The translations under genes were made by a program, and so were the position numbers. From contig JBBQVN010000002.1 of assembly GCA_038211475.1 (NCBI GenBank), forward strand, positions 27,183-91,182: a DNA stretch of 64,000 bases, in the 5' to 3' direction. Positions 54,401 through 61,945 of this stretch are shown piece by piece. The notes under the pieces were generated by a model that did not search any database, was not told where the DNA came from, and saw only the letters and a program-made list of their open reading frames with translations. The DNA is from JANYBT01 sp038211475 (lineage in GTDB: Bacteria; Acidobacteriota; Terriglobia; Terriglobales; Acidobacteriaceae). The stretch's first letter is position 1. Each line of letters begins with the position of its first letter.

Positions 54401-55089
54401 GTTCCAGACGCGCATTTCCACGCCAAATTGCCGGAGGCGTCTTCGCCCCCATGCCCTATGAAATGACAGATCTCGTAGTCATTCTTGAGCTCTTCAAGAA
54501 TCGAGGACGCGGGCTGGTCCGCGTAACTCGAAATATTGCAGCCGTAAGCAGGCTCCAGTATCTGTTCTAGCGCGTCCTTCTCGCTGTCCGCCCTAAGATT
54601 GGTTGTGTCGCCCAGGAGGATCAGGGCCCCGCGACCGGATCGCCCACCGTGAAGTCGCTTCTCGGCTGCTTCCAATGTTGCTATGGGGCCTAAAATTCTT
54701 CGCGAGACGGCGAATTTGTGGCACCAAAAATTATCGCCGCCGTGAATCAGTTCCCAAGGAATCGATGTGAGCTCAGGCGCTAGGTACAGAGCTAGAGAAG
54801 AGCGAGAAGGGGCTGCGTCAAGTATGACCGCGAGCTCACGCGGGATGGTGGCGTCGCAAAGTTGCCCTCCGATCCTCTTGAGCCGGGCCTCGGTAGAAGT
54901 CCCACCCTTCGCCGATGCAATCGCCAGCAAGTCGCTCAGTTCGCAAGCAATCGCCCCCAGCTCAGCCCTTCGGAAGGGAGATCGGAATGATGCAATCGGG
55001 GGCGCAGAATCGCCATCTCGATACATATACTGGTAGGTCAGTTGATGACCATCGGATCCCACAATCAAGGTGTGCAAACCCGTCGACAC
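51418..55089 (-). CDS. CHAT protease - STAND/AAA ATPase - TPR protein
   Basis: 1223 residues from a GTG at 55087 with GGAGG nine bases before. Residues ~85-345 are a CHAT (caspase-like) domain: ELTSIPWELIHGGDNFW, the His213 motif CHFIGHGGED and the Cys255 motif LLVFANCCRSAE. Residues ~378-620 are a P-loop ATPase: CVGRDQEI, Walker A GETGTGKTT (406-414) and Walker B LVIAVDGSHWIDD (546-558). Residues ~640-800 are the helical winged STAND region. Residues ~810-1220 are TPR-like repeats (FQEALEHYIACEKA, FVEARKHYEQYLEWSLRTGG). No signal peptide; cytoplasmic. The design is sensor (TPR), switch (ATPase), protease effector (CHAT). First gene of the operon. Confidence 0.88.
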   Translation of the reverse strand: MSTGLHTLIVGSDGHQLTYQYMYRDGDSAPPIASFRSPFRRAELGAIACELSDLLAIASAKGGTSTEARLKRIGGQLCDATIPRELAVILDAAPSRSSLALYLAPELTSIPWELIHGGDNFWCHKFAVSRRILGPIATLEAAEKRLHGGRSGRGALILLGDTTNLRADSEKDALEQILEPAYGCNISSYADQPASSILEELKNDYEICHFIGHGGEDASGNLAWKCASGTVLSFDSIEAVSSGASFPLLVFANCCRSAETASPPETFWEVGALYQAFLKQGVPHYIGSISPIPDTLSQLFATNFYRSVTIGCSIAEALRSTRQRLYGKHSFPVWACYVHYGDPTHKLPSEASKRRRRSPIEGSISLDASQGRPAATVCVGRDQEITKAREQLAATRGRFGVMLITGETGTGKTTLLNRILDDAVALTARLVVAIAVGNQRFGTNEPYAIARQLVHSLLRNDTRIEIDRESIAVGEWLLAHIVTSFPQLAAVFRPDLALGKLRYDQFCESIGVASQTSLLITSDMQKADVIDQLVLLITRISKATPLVIAVDGSHWIDDSSAALIVSLTQASTVLNGTIILGYRSESRYASSGTPHRFIVDELRRANTAVLSLDFSTANEAALRRCESFVKACVDLKYANHMFPASFVKTLAAHTGANALFIIEVLQLAQDKGHIAKVGGSWQLAIDDSALELPESLSALMQHRIDELSDELKEMLTCASVEGDHFTAQVLAQLKGIDEEEIMDHLLDTLQRRHQIVEANGEQEIGPDKLISLFNFRNNLMRQHLYNDLNPLQKRRLHKEVGSCLESLYGDKREEVAPQLAAHYRLAREWSKALGYAIVAARRSAAVHANGEAIRFYRLALDMWEALGNKDIALKSDLLFDMAELLKATARYPESADTYERLLRLEGASVRVRGRAQNGLGDICRAKGEFQEALEHYIACEKAAVDDGDSLLHLEVWTDLAELYWSRCVELKSHGRLPEAKRAANFASEYANRVVCQGLALQAWENVRRGYVALGSVELANRAYGPAYEFFEKATALAMEYDLDRLSINNIGEIFRFAGQFVEARKHYEQYLEWSLRTGGIRQEIIARVNLGLTHLGRHEYNGARDSFNRVLDLNNPRRHPRASQIARAGIGVSFSLEGAGGAATEAYQESLRAAEIDPTDMTDCECPYRLARYLFGLGEWQLAKMLLEQSVVESAADAELRSMIDKCSSSAAFDVVRRQGGSI

Positions 55090-55873
55090 GTCTGGATACC
55101 TCCGAGGGTTGCTAAATTTTCCGCAAGCGATTCAACTTTAGATTGTGCACCCTAACCTGTGCAGAGAGCAATGACCTTCCTCGGACATGTAGAGCTCCGA
55201 GATGATGTCCCCCTTGACTGCAACCAGATTCTGTCACCCTCCCAGGATGGTGACGATGAGTCAGAAAGAGTTCAAACGCGTGATCGTTATTGAGAGCGCT
55301 GCAACTGAGCGAGCGGCCCAGTGCAGCGGCTCAAGGGCCGCTATCGGCCCGATTCCCATGTCTTGATGCAGCGCGGGGGCGAATCGGTCCGCCCCTGCGC
55401 TCCACGTCGAGACTTCAATCGCCATGGGGACCTCCCTCTTGAGTTCGACATTGAAGCGCCAGGTTCCCATGTTCCGCATGTAAGCCTGTGCCAGCCTCGC
55501 GCCGCATATCTGCCGGTCACCGTCCTGCTAGTCAACAGGCCCCAGCTGGACTTTGTTCCCGACTGCCAAATCGGCCTAGTTTCGATGCCGATTGTGTGTT
55601 TTCGAGAGAGCATCCGCGGTTCACTTCCGTTCGCCTTCCTGGTACGCACTGGATGAATTCTTCTCGCCTTTTCCCGGTGCGTTTACCACCTGGGACCTTA
55701 TCCTCACGCAGCGCCGGGCGGTTTGTGGGCTAATCCTGTAATCCGCGGAGGGCCTGACTCCATCTTCCATGCAGCATGACAACTGCATTCGTCCTAAACC
55801 TTTGCCTCCTGCTTTTTGGTCGTCATGGTACACTTTTGCGAGGCACACCTATTGGTACATGTGCGACCGCGGA
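55090..55873. other. Region without a firm gene between the CHAT operon and the YVTN gene
   Basis: 784 bases. The part next to 55089 should hold the promoter of the CHAT operon. Several short minus frames exist (for example MGTWRFNVELKREVPMAIEV at about 55415-55475), but none has a clear ribosome site or family. Probably decayed DNA. Confidence 0.35.
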
Positions 55874-56911
55874 TTACCGCAGTGGGACAACTGGAGGCGC
55901 CGGCTTCGTCATTGGCGTCCTCCGCCGCGAGGATAGCGCCCCCGACTGCGAGTACACCGTCACTGCGTTATTGCCAGAGTTGACAATATACAGCTTGCGG
56001 GTCTTGGGGTTTACAGCGATGCCGTTCGGGAAGCTCAGGCCTTTGAATCCGGCGGACACGGCATAAGTGCTTTCGTTCAACTGATACACTTTGCCGGCAG
56101 CGTAGTCGGTCACTAGAACGGTATTGCCCGGCTTCCACACGAAAACGAAGAACACACTCTGAAAAGGTACTTTGCCGCCAGTGACGGTCGCCAAAAGGCT
56201 ACCGGTGGATGCGTCAAGTACATACACCTGCGGAGTAAGAGCATCGGCGACAAACAAGCGATTCGTCTTAGAGTCAACCGCCACAAATGCAGGCTGGGAT
56301 GGACTCGGAAGAGTAAACGTGTTTACAACCGTGTTCGTGGCGCAATCTATTTCAGAGATCGTGCCGGAACCGTTATTTGCTATATACAGAAAATTAGTGT
56401 GAGCGTTGAGAGCTATCCCGGCCGGTGAGCTTCCCACCAAGATCTTAGTCAGAATTGTGTTTGTGGCGCCGTCAATTACGACTACGTTGTTGGAGATGGC
56501 ATTCGATACATAGATCTGATTTGAGTTGGCGTTGACGGACACGCCGAACGGAAATGACATACCAGTCACAGTCGTAACCAGCGTGTTGTTTTTGCCGTCA
56601 ATCACAGAGACGCTATTGCCTGCGGAATTCGCAACATAAATCATGTTGGTTGAGGAGTTGACATCCAAACCTTCGGGCAAACTACCGACGGAAACGGTGC
56701 CTATCACCTTGTTCAATGCTCCGTCAATGACCGAGACAGTACTGTCACTGATATTTGATACATAAATTCGATTACTCGCAACGTTCACCGCCGCATACTT
56801 CGGAAACTTACCTACAGGAATAATCGTAGTGGAAGCAGCTGAAAGGGAACCCGTGAAGGACAGTGCCACGAACACAATGGCTACAAGGCGAGCGAGAGGT
56901 AAACAGGTCAT
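55874..56911 (-). CDS. Secreted YVTN/YncE-family beta-propeller
   Basis: 345 residues with a signal peptide (LVAIVFVALSFTGSLSAAST). About seven ~40-residue blades follow, with motifs such as NRIYVSNISDSTVSVIDGAL, NMIYVANSAGNSVSVIDGKN and NQIYVSNAISNNVVVIDGAT. It is a surface or periplasmic seven-blade propeller. It ends in a short basic/proline tail. It lies 18 bases after the 574-residue secreted gene, on the same strand. Ligand unknown. Confidence 0.9.
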   Translation of the reverse strand: MTCLPLARLVAIVFVALSFTGSLSAASTTIIPVGKFPKYAAVNVASNRIYVSNISDSTVSVIDGALNKVIGTVSVGSLPEGLDVNSSTNMIYVANSAGNSVSVIDGKNNTLVTTVTGMSFPFGVSVNANSNQIYVSNAISNNVVVIDGATNTILTKILVGSSPAGIALNAHTNFLYIANNGSGTISEIDCATNTVVNTFTLPSPSQPAFVAVDSKTNRLFVADALTPQVYVLDASTGSLLATVTGGKVPFQSVFFVFVWKPGNTVLVTDYAAGKVYQLNESTYAVSAGFKGLSFPNGIAVNPKTRKLYIVNSGNNAVTVYSQSGALSSRRRTPMTKPAPPVVPLR

Positions 56912-56929
56912 AGCAATCTCCTTTGAATT

Positions 56930-58654
56930 TCAGTGATATCCATGCTGGGCGTTGATAGTGGACATATAGGAACAGTCGCCGCGGGCTGCCGTCTGTGGGT
57001 TGCCACCGCAACCATTGCCAAGGCCCACACCACTACCATCGTGTGGCGTTACGGTCGGCTGAAAAAACTTGAGCTGCTGCGCGGTAGTCAGACCGTTCAA
57101 GGCACCATAACTACCGGTGTCGCAGTGTGGGGTTGGCGTTGAGTTGAGCACGCAGTAGTTAGGGTCGAATGCCAAATCTGCGTCGACGGAATACAGTTCC
57201 AAAATCGTGGCATGCTTTGATACAACAAAGGGCAGCCACCCTCGAAGATCGCCAGAGTCGCCTGTAGGCGTACAAGTGCCTCCGCCCCCACAGGTGCTGT
57301 CAGTGGGGTCGGAGTTTGCAATCTGCTGAAGCTCGAGGGGGCTTCCGCGAGGAAAGTATGTACCAAACGAATTGCACCAATTCGAGACACAACTAAGGGG
57401 ATTTAGTACATCCAACAAGCTCATCCCCTGACTTCCGAAGCCAAAAGTAGAGCCAAAGAGGTTGCCGTGGGCAATGGCGTCGGCCGCCTCAAAGTCGGAG
57501 TAGTCGGTATTGTTCGAGCCCACGACATTGATGGGCTCGAAGATCTGCATCGCAGGCGATTGCGATTGCTCGAAGTTAGTCATTTCCGTGATGTAGTTCT
57601 GCCAGACAGTGGCGGAGAACGCCGGGATTGTTCCGCTCAAGCCTGTACTGCAGTAGACAAAAGACTCTCCTCCTACTGATTTACCAAACCGGAGGTAGGA
57701 AACTTGATCGGGCTTTACCACCACGCCCGAGTGGTTGGGGCCGAAGTGCTGGATAGCGGCGGCGATGAAAGTCTTCATAGCCGTTTTCATAGGAGTTTCG
57801 TAGGGCACAATCCAGGACTGCACGCTGGTGATGGCGTTGCCAGTACTAGAGGTGCAGGATATTGTGCAAGCGGTGGAGTAAGTGAACGTGTTGCTTGCCT
57901 GATTCACAGAGAGGATTTGTGCACCTGCGGAAGTTGTGTTGAGGGTGCTAGGGGTCGCGCCAGAAATCCAGACCAGATCGCTGGCGGTGGGCGAGGTGGG
58001 GTAGCCGTTGGATGTGGTGACCTGGCCGGCGCCGAGGGTAACGGTGGCGGTTCCGCTTGCGGCTGAGATCGACACTACACCCGGCCCTACGTAACTGGTA
58101 CAGGCATTCTGTGGACTGTTTACGACATCCTGACCTGTGGACCCAGTGTGGGTGATCCAGCCTGAGGTCGTAACGTAGTATGGTGTGGCTGCGTTGATCG
58201 GAGAAGATTGGCTAAAACCGAGCACGTTGACAGCTTTTGTTCCCCAGCCGTTGCTCGAGCTGAACCAGTAGCTGAGAGTGCTATCCACGGAACTCCAGCC
58301 GAAGATGTGGTACCAGCCGAACGCGTCGAGCTGACACACATCTGTGCCGGGGGGCCCGGAGCAAGGAGTGGCGCTGGGAGTAGTGGTCTCGACACTGGAC
58401 CAGATGGCCTTGTCGGTGACCCCGTCGATTGCGTCCGCCTTCATCACGTAGAGCGCAAAATGGCCGGTCTGGTCTATGCCTGATTCCGGGGGAAAAAGCG
58501 CGTAAATCTTAACATACTGGGCCAGCTGCCCGCCCAACTGGACGTTGCCCTTTACGTTTGTGTTGCCTTGGAGGGTTACCTGGGCAGGCGCAGCGCCAGC
58601 GAAAAAGCAACACGCTGCGACTAACGAAAGCCGTTTCTTGCGGGCGCTGGTCAT
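56930..58654 (-). CDS. Large secreted protein of unknown function
   Basis: 574 residues with a signal peptide (RLSLVAACCFFAGAAPAQ). It begins VTLQGNTNVKGNVQLGGQLA. The middle contains FGWYHIFGWSSVDSTLSYWF, PYETPMKTAMKTFIAAAIQH and KPDQVSYLRFGKSVGGESFV, which give an impression of an alpha/beta-barrel hydrolase-like domain. The Cys-rich segment near the C-terminus (STCGGGGTCTPTGDSGDLRG) suggests disulfides. Its ATG overlaps the stop of the preceding tail-fibre-like gene (ATGA). Function not recognised. Confidence 0.7.
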   Translation of the reverse strand: MTSARKKRLSLVAACCFFAGAAPAQVTLQGNTNVKGNVQLGGQLAQYVKIYALFPPESGIDQTGHFALYVMKADAIDGVTDKAIWSSVETTTPSATPCSGPPGTDVCQLDAFGWYHIFGWSSVDSTLSYWFSSSNGWGTKAVNVLGFSQSSPINAATPYYVTTSGWITHTGSTGQDVVNSPQNACTSYVGPGVVSISAASGTATVTLGAGQVTTSNGYPTSPTASDLVWISGATPSTLNTTSAGAQILSVNQASNTFTYSTACTISCTSSTGNAITSVQSWIVPYETPMKTAMKTFIAAAIQHFGPNHSGVVVKPDQVSYLRFGKSVGGESFVYCSTGLSGTIPAFSATVWQNYITEMTNFEQSQSPAMQIFEPINVVGSNNTDYSDFEAADAIAHGNLFGSTFGFGSQGMSLLDVLNPLSCVSNWCNSFGTYFPRGSPLELQQIANSDPTDSTCGGGGTCTPTGDSGDLRGWLPFVVSKHATILELYSVDADLAFDPNYCVLNSTPTPHCDTGSYGALNGLTTAQQLKFFQPTVTPHDGSGVGLGNGCGGNPQTAARGDCSYMSTINAQHGYH

Positions 58655-59571
58655 GGCTCGAGTAGAATAAATGGTAAATCGATTGTTGAGTCAGCTGTCA
58701 GTGCGCCGAGCGGGGACGGCATATTGTTGCCCGTCGTGGCCCCAGCCTTCCCTATGCGTTTTGTACTAGCTGTAGAGTTGGCCAAGGCAAAGTAGCCCAC
58801 GTTCGCAACGCTTTGTACAGTGCAAGTCGCGTCAGTATTGGCCCACGCGACAAGATAGACCGTTCCGGGCTGAATGGTGACGGGCCCAAAGATGGCCGAT
58901 GCCGTGGCGTTGGACGAGGTGCCGCAGGGTATCGTTGCCTGACCCAAGGGAGCGCCTCCACTGATATTATAGATGGCGACCAGAAAGTTGCCCGAGGCGC
59001 TCGGTGTCGCTATGAACACCGAAGCTCTGCCCACGGCCACCGCATACGGCGCTGTAAACTGCATTAAATGCACCGTTGTGTGTGGGTGATTCTTGCCGGT
59101 CGAGTTCGCGAACGGGAAGCCCACCGTGGGGAAATAGACTCCGCCTTGGGTCGCAGTATTTTGAATACCAGGTATGATGCCGGAGGCTTGAAGGTCACCA
59201 TTTAAATTCAGCGTTGTAAGCTCGCCAGTATGCGTCGTCAACGTACCGATGGCAGTAGCGAGAGTAGAGGTTGATCCGGCTATGGCATTGACCGTGGTAC
59301 CGTTGATCTGAAGAAAGTTGCCCACGCCCGCCGTATCAATCGTTTTGTTGGTCAGGGTGTCGGTCGTCATTCTTCCTACATATGTGTCATTCCCTTGGAA
59401 GGTAATGGTCGCCGGGTCAGAGGTGCTCGCGAGGATCAAACCAAAATAGACGCGGGCTACGTAGGCAGACCGTCCTTCGGATGGAGCACACGAGGTTTGC
59501 TGAGGCACACCCCGTGAGAGTTGAAGTCCCGACGTGGAGCGCAGGGTCGCAGTAGCGGGAAAGCGACGCAC
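58651..59571 (-). CDS. Tail-fibre-like / surface-display protein
   Basis: 306 residues. The N-terminal part includes ATITFQGNDTYVGRMTTDTL followed by TNKTIDTAGVGNFLQINGTT, the spacer pattern seen in phage tail-fibre and virion-associated proteins. The C-terminal ~170 residues form a beta-rich domain (GGVYFPTVGFPFANSTGKNH, then VGRASVFIATPSASGNFLVA). There is no clear signal peptide; the first ~30 residues are odd, so the start may be further in. It overlaps the next gene by ATGA. It could be phage-derived or a secreted carbohydrate-binding protein. Confidence 0.6.
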   Translation of the reverse strand: MRRFPATATLRSTSGLQLSRGVPQQTSCAPSEGRSAYVARVYFGLILASTSDPATITFQGNDTYVGRMTTDTLTNKTIDTAGVGNFLQINGTTVNAIAGSTSTLATAIGTLTTHTGELTTLNLNGDLQASGIIPGIQNTATQGGVYFPTVGFPFANSTGKNHPHTTVHLMQFTAPYAVAVGRASVFIATPSASGNFLVAIYNISGGAPLGQATIPCGTSSNATASAIFGPVTIQPGTVYLVAWANTDATCTVQSVANVGYFALANSTASTKRIGKAGATTGNNMPSPLGALTADSTIDLPFILLEP

Positions 59572-59644
59572 ACCTATCGCGAGGATGGGAATTGCGCCAA
59601 AGTGACCGAATGGTCAGTCGGTTTATCGGCTGTTTCCGTTCGGA

Positions 59645-59854
59645 TTACTGTTTGGCGAAACGGTAATTCGGCCTAATGAGATTATTAACTGCCTTCCCGA
59701 CAGAAGAGCTCGACATCAGCTCATCGTGAACGGATTGAGGGACGTCAAAATATTGATATACCGATCCATCTGTGAACTCGATCTCCAGCGTTAGGGTTGC
59801 GGAATCGTATCCAATAAACGCAACGCTCGTCGATGAAACCGGGAGTCTCTCCAT
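59645..59854 (-). CDS. KTSC-domain small protein
   Basis: 69 residues from ATG 59854: VSSTSVAFIGYDSATLTLEI, then DGSVYQYFDVPQSVHDELM and SVGKAVNNLIRPNYRFAKQ. This is a complete KTSC domain (named from lysyl-tRNA synthetase C-terminal-like proteins). Function unknown; KTSC genes often sit beside mobile or defence genes. A second, frameshifted KTSC copy lies 31 bases upstream. Confidence 0.85.
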   Translation of the reverse strand: MERLPVSSTSVAFIGYDSATLTLEIEFTDGSVYQYFDVPQSVHDELMSSSSVGKAVNNLIRPNYRFAKQ

Positions 59855-59884
59855 AGCGGCATCTCCATAAAACTCGCGGCGCGC

Positions 59885-60101
59885 TCAGATTTTCGCGAAG
59901 CGATATTTCCCCTTAATTATCTTGAGCAGAGATGTTTCCGGCCCCCCTTTTTCAAGAAGAGCAGCGACGGCATCCTCTGTGACGCCGAAGAACTGGTAGA
60001 CAGCGCCGTCTCGAAATTCTACCTCTAAAGTGCTACTCTTTTTCTCGAAAGCGAAGCTCGACGCATCATTAAATCGGCAGGCATCTCTTTTCGTAAGGCA
60101 T
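59885..60101 (-). pseudogene. Second KTSC-domain gene with a frameshift
   Basis: A GGAGGTG site precedes ATG 60099-60101 (MPYEKR). The domain continues in another frame: DASSFAFEKKSSTLEVEFRD, then GAVYQFFGVTEDAVAALLEK and IIKGKYRFAKI, stopping at 59885. A length of 217 bases (not a multiple of three) shows one shifted base near an A-run at about 60085-60092. Otherwise intact. Confidence 0.65.
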
Positions 60102-60109
60102 CACCTCCA

Positions 60110-61945
60110 TTATTTGATTGCTTTCGGAGATCTAGGGTCTTGTTTTCGCCACACCGTTGCTACGTCTTTGTAATCACCAGCCTCACGGGCCCGGTTCCAA
60201 CCACCGGGGCCCATTTCGTTGAACACCGCAGGATCGGAACTGTCGGGTCTTCGATCCATGCTCGGTGGAGCAAGGAGGGTTCTCAGCGGAAGATGAACTG
60301 CTTCGCCAACCACTATCGCCTCGCCGGTTCGAAGCACTGGTAGCATTGAAAGTAGGCCTTCCAAGTTGTCAGTCACCGCGCCCGTAACGTGTGATCGGTC
60401 CGAAGCGTTCGACAAGCGCATGGCAATAATAGTTCCGCATTGAGACAAAACCGTGGGGTCAATCTCAGCGGGCCTCTGACTCACGATCATTGCTGCAATG
60501 CCGTACTTTCTTCCCTCTTTGACGATACGCTGAACTGCTGCGGCAGCGGTGCTTGATTGATCAGACTTGAGATAATTATGCGCTTCCTCTAGCACGACCA
60601 GAATGGGACGTTCCCGTCCGCCTTCTGAAAGATTTCTAGCCCAAAAGAGTGCATCATAGATAATACGCAAGACAACTCCGACCACCTGGTTAAGGACAGC
60701 GGAAGGCACTCCCGACAAATCCAGGATCGTTATCGGCCGTTCTCCCCCCAGCCATTGAAACAACAATTGGTCCAAATCGGCTTGCGGGTCGTCTTGAAGT
60801 CCAGGAAGCCAGGGTCCGGGCCGGAACATGAAATTAAAACGTGGATCGCGTAACTTAGTGGCCAGATAATCAAGCGGCCGACGAAAGTTAAGGTTGGATG
60901 CACTCAAGAACACTCGCTGGGGAGCTATGGGCTGGTATTGAGGCGGGATTACTTTGAGCGCGTCGCCTGGCTGGACAGGGTGCCCTGCAGTATCTACAGC
61001 CAATGCTTCTGTGGCAGCTGTTTGGGCTGCTTGTTGGGCTGTGTGAGTTGCGTACATAGCTTTATGGAATTCAAACCACAATCGATGAATGCTGAATGGC
61101 ACAGGACTGTCCACAGTCAACGTTTCGGGTGTAACACCGTCACGCGGCGTTCGAGTCAACACCTCCTTCTTTAGAGAATAGATCTTCTCAAGTACCGCAC
61201 CCCGGCTCGCGTCATCTAGGGTCCCCAACGTGATAGACAGGAGTTCATCGAAGCTCATCGTCCAATAGGGCACGAACAAACTCTCTTGCCCCTGACCTGC
61301 TGAGGGACTGATCCGGAACACACCGGCTAGATCGCGCACGGCTGTACCATATTCCCCATGGATATCGATGATGAGAATCCTTGCAGACTGGTATCTAACA
61401 GGATCGCAAAGGGCCCTGAGGAGAGTAGCCACGGTCGTCGATTTGCCAGCACCTGTTGCCCCTACCACGGCGGAGTGCCTACTCAAAAGTCTGTTCACAT
61501 CGACGAGTGCCGGGATCGATTCGGCGCTCGCTAGGTGACCGACCTTAACGAAGTTTGGGGCGTTTTCCCGGCCATAAATTGATTTCAGATCCTCAGTTGT
61601 CACTACGTAGACGCGGTCTCCCACGGTTGGGTATTGCGAGATACCTCTGCGAAAACCGGCCGGCGCTGCGCCCTCCCCGATCAGCTGAACGGTCATCCAT
61701 CTATATCCGTGAGGTTCCTGGGCTGCCAAACGCTCCGGCACTGCACCTGCGCCCACTTGAGATACGACTCCAAAAAGGTTCACGTATCCCAGCGAAATCC
61801 GAACGAAGCTTCCCACTTGTCCGATACGGTAGCCCTGACCATCAATAAATGCCAAACCGGATATGGTGCTCTCGTCTAACGAGACACTGACTGTATTGCC
61901 TGTCACATCCTGTATGAGTCCTAAATAAGTTGGATCAACTGGCAT
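60110..61945 (-). CDS. herA: HerA-type ATPase (SIR2-HerA defence pair)
   Basis: The frame is open to 62053, but the ATG at 61943-61945 preceded by GGGAGAT is the start (MPVDPTYLGLIQDVTGNTVS), giving 611 residues. The N-terminal HAS-barrel (about 5-150) and the RecA-like motor carry Walker A GATGAGKST (162-170) and Walker B RPILVVLEEAHNYL, then SQRPAEIDPTVLSQCGTIIA. HerA forms hexamers that translocate DNA. It overlaps the SIR2 gene by 11 bases. Confidence 0.92.
   Translation of the reverse strand: MPVDPTYLGLIQDVTGNTVSVSLDESTISGLAFIDGQGYRIGQVGSFVRISLGYVNLFGVVSQVGAGAVPERLAAQEPHGYRWMTVQLIGEGAAPAGFRRGISQYPTVGDRVYVVTTEDLKSIYGRENAPNFVKVGHLASAESIPALVDVNRLLSRHSAVVGATGAGKSTTVATLLRALCDPVRYQSARILIIDIHGEYGTAVRDLAGVFRISPSAGQGQESLFVPYWTMSFDELLSITLGTLDDASRGAVLEKIYSLKKEVLTRTPRDGVTPETLTVDSPVPFSIHRLWFEFHKAMYATHTAQQAAQTAATEALAVDTAGHPVQPGDALKVIPPQYQPIAPQRVFLSASNLNFRRPLDYLATKLRDPRFNFMFRPGPWLPGLQDDPQADLDQLLFQWLGGERPITILDLSGVPSAVLNQVVGVVLRIIYDALFWARNLSEGGRERPILVVLEEAHNYLKSDQSSTAAAAVQRIVKEGRKYGIAAMIVSQRPAEIDPTVLSQCGTIIAMRLSNASDRSHVTGAVTDNLEGLLSMLPVLRTGEAIVVGEAVHLPLRTLLAPPSMDRRPDSSDPAVFNEMGPGGWNRAREAGDYKDVATVWRKQDPRSPKAIK

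Noticed and set aside
55341..55649. 102-codon minus ORF upstream of the YVTN gene
   Set aside because: No ribosome site, no family, and a competing frame on the same strand.
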